Positions 58,978 to 64,000 of a stretch of DNA of 64,000 bases are shown here, one piece after another (the stretch's first letter is position 1; each line of letters begins with the position of its first letter). Both the position numbers and the translations under genes were made by a program. The DNA comes from Nocardioides terrae (GTDB lineage Bacteria; Actinomycetota; Actinomycetes; Propionibacteriales; Nocardioidaceae): the NCBI RefSeq assembly GCF_900112345.1, contig NZ_FOLB01000002.1, positions 310,001 to 374,000 of the forward strand. The letters are read 5' to 3'. The notes beneath the pieces were generated by a model that saw nothing but the letters and a program-made list of their open reading frames with translations, did no database searches and had not been told where the DNA came from.

Positions 58978-60168
58978 CACGACACCTTCCCGTGGCCCTA
59001 CAACCACTGTGGCGGTGTCCGCTCAACCCGGGGAAGACCACTTCGCACCAGGCGGCGGGCATGTCGCAGCCCTCGGCCTGGCAGGTGCGCTGGTTGAGGA
59101 TCATCGCCTTGACCTGGGCCGGGGTGAACAGTCGCTTCTCCCGGCCCAGGTCGAGGACCTCGCCTCTGCCGCCGAGCACGGCCGGAACGATCCCCGCGGT
59201 GCAGGCCAGCCGCCGGATCTGCGTGGCCGAGAGTGAGCCGCCGTACAGGGTGTCGCCGGCGATCAGCTCCCCGGTGGCCAGCTGCTCCCGGAGCGACGCC
59301 AGGGGGATCGTGACCAGGACGGTGGTGGCCCGCCCGCCGTGCTGCGGCAGGGTGGCCGGGTCGAGGCGCTCCAGCAGGGCACAGAACGCGGTGCCGAGGA
59401 TCCGGGGATGGGGTCCCTCACCCCGCAGCTGGCCTTGTCGGGGTGAGGTGAAGGCGTCGAGGTAGGTCTTGAGCCGGGCCGCGGTGGCGTCGGGCACGAC
59501 CGCGGTGATCCGGGTGGTGCCGTCCCCACCCGGCCGGAAGGTGAGCCGGGTCTTGCGTTGGGCGTCGGCCTCCTCGGCCTCCAGCTGCCGGGCGAGGACT
59601 TCGTCGGCGTGCTCGGGGTCGACGGAGTCCAGGACCCGTTCCCCCAGGATCCGCAGCTGCTTGGGGGTGTGGTGTGCGGCCAGCTCGACCAGCGCGACCT
59701 CGGCATGGGCGAGGGTGTCGGGGTCGAGGTCGTCGGGCAGCACGTCGAGGGCGCGGGCGATCACCAGGGCCTGGTCCAGGTGCACGGCCCCGTCGGCCAT
59801 CCCCGCCCGCAGGATCTCGTAGCGGCGGTCCAGCGCTTCGGCCAGCCGCTGCTCGGCCCGGGCGGTCCGGATGTCACGGTGGTTGTGCGCCACCTGCCAC
59901 GCCGCGACATCGCGGGCGGCGTCGGTCTGCGCGACCGCTGCCGCGGCCGCCATGACTCGCAGCTCCAGCTCGTCGAGCTGGGCGCGGGCAGCAGCGATCC
60001 CCTCCATCGCCACCGCCTGCACAGCCGGCTCCATGAACGTCGGGTTCACGCCGGCGACGTCCTTCAACCGGGCCCGCACATCGGCCACAGCCCCGAGCAC
60101 GGGATGTGTGGCGGCGGGTTGGGCGGACATGGCGGGCGGCTTCCGAGAGGACCGATGAACTACATCGA

Positions 60169-60184
60169 TCGTACACCTGTTCGA
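60169..60184 (-). promoter_or_regulatory. LexA SOS box upstream of the DUF222-HNH gene
   Basis: Read on the minus strand, TCGAAC-AGGT-GTACGA matches the actinobacterial LexA consensus TCGAAC-N4-GTTCGA at 11 of 12 fixed positions. It lies 38 bases before the DUF222 start. In Mycobacterium tuberculosis several 13E12-family genes are under LexA control, which supports the call. In the rest of the 256-base gap 60131-60386 I see only the start region of the next gene. Confidence 0.7.
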
Positions 60185-60386
60185 ACGATGACGGAAGAGT
60201 CTGAAGCGACTGTTTCCGCAGGTCAGAGCCGCTTGGCATCCACAGGAACGGCATCGGTCGTGGACGGGACCTGGCCTCTCGTGTGACGGAAGCGACCACA
60301 GAGCCGATCAGAGAGTCCGTCCGCGCCATGACCGGCTCACGACCGACCGAAGGCCACCGACACGAGCGAGGAGGACCATAGAAGAT

Positions 60387-61403
60387 GTGACCATCCTCGA
60401 CCTGGCGATCCCGGTCATCGCCGCGCCCATGGCCGGAGGTCCGACCACGCCGGACCTGGTCGTCGCGGCGAGCGAAGCGGGCGGGCTCGGGTTCCTCGCC
60501 GCGGGCTACAAGACACCAGAGGCCCTGGCGGACCACATCAACGACGTCCGCAGCCGGACGGACACCTTCGGCGTCAACCTCTTCGCGCCCCGCCCCGTCC
60601 CGGTCGACCCGGCCGCCTATGCGGCCTATCGGGAGCGCATCAGGGCCGATGCCGAGCGACTCCAAGCCGACGTACCCGAGGTGCCACGCGAGGACGACGA
60701 CGCCTGGGCCGCGAAGCTCGGCCTGCTCGTGGCCGACCCGGTCCCGCTGGTGTCCTTCACGTTCGGCATCCCGAGCGCACGCGAGATCAAGCGCCTGCGA
60801 GACGTCGGGACCATCACCGCACAGACGGTCACCACCGCCGACGAGGCCAGGGCCGGCGCCGAGGCCGGCGTCGACCTGCTCGTCGTGCAGGCGCCGGCGG
60901 CAGGTGGGCACTCGGGCACCCTCTCCCCCGCCCGGATCCCGCGCGACCGTCCGCTCAACGACCTCGTCGCCGAGATCGCCGCGACCACCGTCCTGCCCCT
61001 GATCGCCGCGGGCGGGATCATGACGAGCGCCGACGCACGCGCCGCACTCGACCACGGAGCGAGTGCGGTCGCCGTCGGCACCGCCCTGCTTCTCGCCCCG
61101 GAAGCCGGTACGTCGGCCGCGCACCGAGACGCCCTGCTCGGCCCCGACCGCGGGCCGACGGTGATGACGCGCGCGTTCAGCGGCCGACCGGCCCGGGCGA
61201 TCCCCAACGCGTTCCTGACGGAGCACCACGAGGAGGCGCCGAGCGGTTACCCGGCGATCCACCACCTGACCAGCCCGATGCGGAAGGCGGCGGCCGCAGC
61301 GGGTGATCCCGAGCACGTCAACCTGTGGGCCGGCGCCGGCTATCGCCAGGCCCGGGAGCGGCCCGCCGCCGACACCCTGCGCGCCATCGCCGCCGGCCTG
61401 TGA
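60387..61403 (+). CDS. Nitronate monooxygenase (2-nitropropane dioxygenase family)
   Basis: A 338-aa FMN-binding TIM barrel. Family segments are IPVIAAPMAGGPTTPDLVVAASEAGGLGFLAAGYKTPEAL, FGVNLFAPRPVP, VPLVSFTFGIPSAREIKRL, LLVVQAPAAGGHSGTLS (the catalytic-His region AGGHSG) and LPLIAAGGIMTSADARAALDHGASAVAVGTALLLAPEAGTS (phosphate and FMN binding). It would oxidise alkyl nitronates with oxygen. GTG 60387 begins at the first strand; a GAGGAGG site lies about ten bases before. It is followed after 64 bases by an acyl-CoA gene on the same strand, without evident linkage. Confidence 0.92.
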   Translation: MTILDLAIPVIAAPMAGGPTTPDLVVAASEAGGLGFLAAGYKTPEALADHINDVRSRTDTFGVNLFAPRPVPVDPAAYAAYRERIRADAERLQADVPEVPREDDDAWAAKLGLLVADPVPLVSFTFGIPSAREIKRLRDVGTITAQTVTTADEARAGAEAGVDLLVVQAPAAGGHSGTLSPARIPRDRPLNDLVAEIAATTVLPLIAAGGIMTSADARAALDHGASAVAVGTALLLAPEAGTSAAHRDALLGPDRGPTVMTRAFSGRPARAIPNAFLTEHHEEAPSGYPAIHHLTSPMRKAAAAAGDPEHVNLWAGAGYRQARERPAADTLRAIAAGL

Positions 61404-61467
61404 GGACGGCCCCCGTCGTACGGCCCGGCGACCAGCGGAGGATCATGCAGACCAGAGAGGAGCACAC

Positions 61468-62319
61468 ATGATCGAGAAGGTAGGCGTCATCGGCGGCGGC
61501 CTGATGGGGTCGGGCATCACCGAGGTCTGCGCCCGCGCAGGCCTGGACACCGTCGTGGTCGAGGTGACCGAGGAGGCCGCGCAGGCCGCGCGCGCCAAGG
61601 TCACCGGCAGCCTCAGCAAGGCGCAGAGCCGCGGCAAGATCACCGAGCAGGACGTCTCCGAGACGCTCGAGCGGATCGTCTTCACGACCGAGCTCGGCCA
61701 GCTGAAGGACCGCGACCTGGTCGTCGAGGCGGCCAGCGAGCGCGAGGACATCAAGCTCGACCTCTTCAAGCAGGTCGGCGCGCTGCTGGAGAAGGACGAC
61801 GCGATCCTCGCCTCCAACACCAGCAGCATCCCGATCGTCAAGCTCGGCGCCGTCTCCGGCCGCGCCGGCAGCGTGATGGGCGTGCACTTCTTCAACCCCG
61901 CGCCGGTCATGCAGCTCGTCGAGCTCATCCCGAGCCTCACCACCAGCCCGCAGACCATGGAGCGGATGCAGCACTTCGTCGGCGAGACGCTCGGGAAGCA
62001 GCCCATCGAGGCGACCGACCGCGCCGGGTTCGTCGTCAACAGCCTGCTGGTCCCCTACCTGCTGAGCGCGATCCGGATGTACGAGGCCGGCTACGCCTCC
62101 GCTGCCGACATCGACAAGGGCATGGTGCTCGGCTGCGGCCACCCGATGGGCCCGCTCGCGCTCTCCGACCTCATCGGCCTCGACACGATCCGCGCGATCG
62201 GGATCTCGATGTACGACGAGTTCAAGGAGCCGCTCTACTCCCCTCCGCCGCTGCTCGACCGGATGGTCGACGCCGGCCTGCTCGGCAAGAAGAGCGGCCA
62301 CGGGTTCTACGCCTACTGA
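61468..62319 (+). CDS. 3-Hydroxybutyryl-CoA dehydrogenase (FadB2/Hbd type)
   Basis: A 283-aa NAD(P)-dependent dehydrogenase that interconverts 3-hydroxybutyryl-CoA and acetoacetyl-CoA. It has KVGVIGGGLMGSGITEVCARAGLDTVVVEV (dinucleotide binding, 4-33), LVVEAASERED with the family Glu, ASNTSSIPI, the catalytic VHFFNPAPVMQLVELIPS and the C-terminal GFVVNSLLVPYLLSAIRMYEAG, CGHPMGPLALSDLIGLDT and KKSGHGFYAY. ATG 61468 follows AGAGAGGAG. Length and motifs match the mycobacterial FadB2 group. It probably serves butyrate, polyhydroxybutyrate or beta-oxidation metabolism. Confidence 0.94.
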   Translation: MIEKVGVIGGGLMGSGITEVCARAGLDTVVVEVTEEAAQAARAKVTGSLSKAQSRGKITEQDVSETLERIVFTTELGQLKDRDLVVEAASEREDIKLDLFKQVGALLEKDDAILASNTSSIPIVKLGAVSGRAGSVMGVHFFNPAPVMQLVELIPSLTTSPQTMERMQHFVGETLGKQPIEATDRAGFVVNSLLVPYLLSAIRMYEAGYASAADIDKGMVLGCGHPMGPLALSDLIGLDTIRAIGISMYDEFKEPLYSPPPLLDRMVDAGLLGKKSGHGFYAY

Positions 62320-62422
62320 TGGTGGTGGAGCACCGGGACGGCGTACGCCGGGCCGGGTCGCACCGCCCAGCGGTCGGGATCACACGGCGCCGAATGAGCA
62401 ACCCGGCTCCAAGAGCGGGAGA

Positions 62423-62785
62423 ATGGAGCACGTGAGCTCACCGCAGCCGCCGGCCCGTCCGCGCCACCTGATGGATCCGAACAACCCGGTTCGGACCGTC
62501 AACGACCGCTCCCTGACCAACGTTCAGCGCTGGGTCGCGTCGGTCCTGGCGGTCTTCACGATCATCCACCTCGCCATCGGCATCGCCATCGCGGGCAACG
62601 TGGTCCGCGAGGACGCCACCGCCGCCCGCATCGGGCTCTGCGTCATCGCCGGAGCGTTCGGCGTCATCGCGGTGGCCGTCGGCTTCGCCATCCACGGCAA
62701 GAAGCCGCACACCTGGCCCTACGCTCCGTGGCTCCTGCTCGGCCTCCTCCCGGGCGCGGTCGGCCTCTTCTTCGCCTTGCGCTGA
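62423..62785 (+). CDS. Small membrane protein, unknown function
   Basis: A 120-aa protein with a proline-rich N-terminal tail and three hydrophobic stretches: WVASVLAVFTIIHLAIGIAIAG, IGLCVIAGAFGVIAVAVGFAIHG and YAPWLLLGLLPGAVGLFFAL. No family was recognised. ATG 62423 and GTG 62432 are both possible starts, each with a purine-rich site close by; they differ by three residues. It is convergent with the PI-PLC-like gene, 36 bases apart. Confidence 0.72.
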   Translation: MEHVSSPQPPARPRHLMDPNNPVRTVNDRSLTNVQRWVASVLAVFTIIHLAIGIAIAGNVVREDATAARIGLCVIAGAFGVIAVAVGFAIHGKKPHTWPYAPWLLLGLLPGAVGLFFALR

Positions 62786-62821
62786 GCCGAGTGCGCAGAG
62801 GAGAGCAGAGCCGCACAGCCG

Positions 62822-64000
62822 CTAACCGAAGCCGTTGAGCCGGTCCACGACCCCGAACAGGTCGCCCTGGTCGTAAAAGTCGACGGCGACGAAGTTCGGC
62901 AGCATCCCGCGCTCCTTGCGGCAGGCGTCGGCCCGCGTGCCGAGGACGCTGGCGGCGTTCACCCGCCCGGCGTTGGTGACCTCCGCCGACTTGTCGGTCA
63001 CCCAGTGGTTGAGCAGCAGCAGCGGCGCATCCGCGTGGCCGCGGTTCAGCGCGCAGGTGTCCGGGCCGTCGATGAGCGCCGCCGGCGTGCGGAACAGGAA
63101 CGGGGTGTCCTGGATCCAGTCGAAGCCCTGCAGCAGCCAGGGGTACGCCGACCCGCCGCCGTGCCGCTCCATGAGGACGACGAGCCGCTTGCCGGACTCG
63201 ACCATCTGGCCGAGCGTCGGCCACGGGTCTCCGGCGACCGGCTCGTAGACGTCCGGCAGCAGACCCGCCTGCTCGATGAGTGCGGCCGTGTCCGCCGGGC
63301 TGACCTCGTCCTGCACGACGAGCGTGACCACCTCCCGCGGGTGTGCGTCGAGCCACGACCGCATCCCCGTGAGGCTTGACGCCCACGACGTCGACCCGAT
63401 CTCGCACAGACCGTGGCAGAGGTAGGACTCCTGGGGGCCGCGGGGGTTCAGACCGGCCGCGCCGACGAGCCGCAGCGCGCTGGCGACCGACGAGGCGCCG
63501 AAGGCCTGGTCGGCCTCGGCGACGGCCCGGTCCCGTGCCTCGCCGACCGTGGTGACGACGCTCGGTCGGTCGGTGGCGCGTCCGTACCAGCTGTCGATGA
63601 GCAGGGCCCGGATCCCGGCGTCGAGCTGGTCGACGATGCCGTCGGGCTGCTCCGGGAAGAACCAGCCAGGCTCGCTCGCGGCAGCCATGGAGTTGTGGGT
63701 CGCCGGGAAGGCGACCTCGTCGTAGCGGCGGTCGCAGAGCTCGACGTGCCCGTTGCAGCCCTCACTGTCGGAGACGGCACGGGTGGCCTGGAGGTGGTGG
63801 TCGCCCGGCCAGGCGCCGACGACCACTCCGACCAGGAGGACCACCGCAGCGACGAGCGCCCACGTGCGAGCGACGGGCGCGTGGGCCAGCGTCACCAGGG
63901 CCGTCCCGACCCCTCCGACGAGCAGCCCCAGACCGACCACCCACAGCAGCGCGAGGGCCACCCGCGCCGGGTCGGTGACGAGCGCGAGCCCCAGCACGAT
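62822..64000 (-). CDS. PI-PLC X-domain-like membrane protein, 5' end cut
   Basis: The 3' part (392 codons visible) of a protein whose frame is open to the window edge. It has two hydrophobic spans (ALALLWVVGLGLLVGGVGTALVTL and WALVAAVVLLVGVVVGAW), then an extracellular domain resembling phosphatidylinositol-specific phospholipase C: YDEVAFPATHNSMAAA (first catalytic-type His), DQLDAGIRALLIDSWYG, YLCHGLCEIGS (second His), EVVTLVVQDEVSP and GKRLVVLMERHGGG. Several Cys lie in pairs (CNGHVELC, CHGLC), which fits an exported domain. Hydrolysis of a phosphodiester at the cell surface is plausible. A GTG at 63997 could be a start, but the gene probably extends beyond. Confidence 0.82.
   Translation of the reverse strand: MVLGLALVTDPARVALALLWVVGLGLLVGGVGTALVTLAHAPVARTWALVAAVVLLVGVVVGAWPGDHHLQATRAVSDSEGCNGHVELCDRRYDEVAFPATHNSMAAASEPGWFFPEQPDGIVDQLDAGIRALLIDSWYGRATDRPSVVTTVGEARDRAVAEADQAFGASSVASALRLVGAAGLNPRGPQESYLCHGLCEIGSTSWASSLTGMRSWLDAHPREVVTLVVQDEVSPADTAALIEQAGLLPDVYEPVAGDPWPTLGQMVESGKRLVVLMERHGGGSAYPWLLQGFDWIQDTPFLFRTPAALIDGPDTCALNRGHADAPLLLLNHWVTDKSAEVTNAGRVNAASVLGTRADACRKERGMLPNFVAVDFYDQGDLFGVVDRLNGFG

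Larger units (their letters stand above)
57798..59040 (-). mobile_element. IS3-family insertion sequence, 1243 bp
   Basis: The ends are imperfect 26-bp terminal inverted repeats (20 of 26 identical), starting TGGTCTT on both sides and sharing CGGACA further in. A 3-bp direct repeat CTT (57795-57797 and 59041-59043) flanks the element, the size expected for IS3-type transposition. It carries an intact orfB with a DDE core and a frameshifted orfA. It interrupts a DUF222-HNH gene in the same orientation. Confidence 0.92.
57641..60130 (-). pseudogene. DUF222/13E12-family HNH protein gene, broken by an IS3 element
   Basis: The first part (60130-59041) encodes about 363 codons of a 13E12/DUF222 protein, ending CQAEGCDMPAAWCE. 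The last part (57797-57641) encodes the HNH end (AHHEDPWAAGGRTDL...LCSHHHHRVHDPRY...TRRRT). Removing the IS element 57798-59040 and one copy of the CTT duplication joins WCE to AHHEDPW exactly as in intact family members. A further 1-base deletion near 57780 shifts the frame within the tail (GAC-CGT where GAC-CCG is expected), so the remnant is decaying. The intact protein would have about 414 residues. Such HNH proteins are probable nucleases, often in many genomic copies. A LexA box lies upstream. Confidence 0.88.

Noticed and set aside
1..64000. CRISPR arrays, tRNA or rRNA genes, prophage
   Set aside because: No regularly spaced repeats, no tRNA T-loop pattern in a cloverleaf context and no phage structural genes were seen by eye; a covariance search would be needed to exclude small RNAs.

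Overview
The window is chromosomal DNA of a very GC-rich actinobacterium. Many starts are GTG, neighbouring genes often overlap by 4 bases (ATGA/GTGA), and the gene content is typical of the group: GlgX-TreY-TreZ, an F420-type Ddn protein, MenB, GTP-dependent PEPCK, a class E sortase, an ECF41 sigma factor and a 13E12/DUF222 HNH gene. A repeat that reads [10 protein letters not shown] when it falls in a gene, together with the overall content, makes a Nocardioides-like member of the Nocardioidaceae most likely; that placement is inference, not a database result.

Layout. 1-4.6 kb: end of glgX, then treY and treZ (glycogen to trehalose), converging on a sirtuin. 5.4-10.6 kb: a leftward operon for organosulfur use (flavin monooxygenase, binding protein, ATPase, permease, TauD-like dioxygenase). 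10.9-12.6 kb: hotdog thioesterase and an iron-dependent hydroxyacid-oxoacid transhydrogenase. 12.7-23.7 kb: an MpaB-type oxygenase, a class E sortase, its probable 2075-residue LASTG surface-protein substrate, and a divergent MalT-like LuxR regulator. 23.8-27.8 kb: DeoR repressor plus a sugar ABC importer without an ATPase. 27.8-36.4 kb: a tightly coupled cluster of unknown purpose: two-component system, membrane protein, Tat-motif molybdoprotein, methyltransferase, DUF2064, GT2, GT-C-like membrane protein, epimerase and MTA phosphorylase. 36.4-38.8 kb: menB, ddn-like, ACT-domain and DUF1918 genes. 38.9-47.3 kb: recC-recB-recD. 47.4-51.6 kb: a methyltransferase/TetR divergent pair, a sugar dehydrogenase lipoprotein, a PGPGW membrane protein and a YghZ-type aldo-keto reductase. 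51.8-57.1 kb: pckG, ArsR, a phosphotransferase, and an epimerase with its ECF41 sigma factor. 57.1-60.2 kb: a lipoprotein and a DUF222-HNH gene broken by an IS3-family element. 60.4-64 kb: nitronate monooxygenase, 3-hydroxybutyryl-CoA dehydrogenase, a small membrane protein and a PI-PLC-like protein cut by the window end.

The most notable observations are: (i) an IS3-family element (57798-59040) with a 3-bp target duplication whose removal restores the HNH motif of the DUF222 gene, and a near-consensus LexA box upstream of that gene; (ii) the same 35-bp genomic repeat lying in frame in both treY and recB; (iii) six C-terminal repeats in the giant surface protein with a Lys/Glu/Asn pattern expected of isopeptide-bonded pilin-like domains; (iv) an ECF41 promoter, twin TetR operators with a leaderless promoter, and a probable DeoR operator, each next to its presumed regulator gene; and (v) the 27.8-36.4 kb cluster with a polytopic Tat-motif molybdoprotein. 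No tRNA, rRNA, CRISPR array or prophage was recognised.
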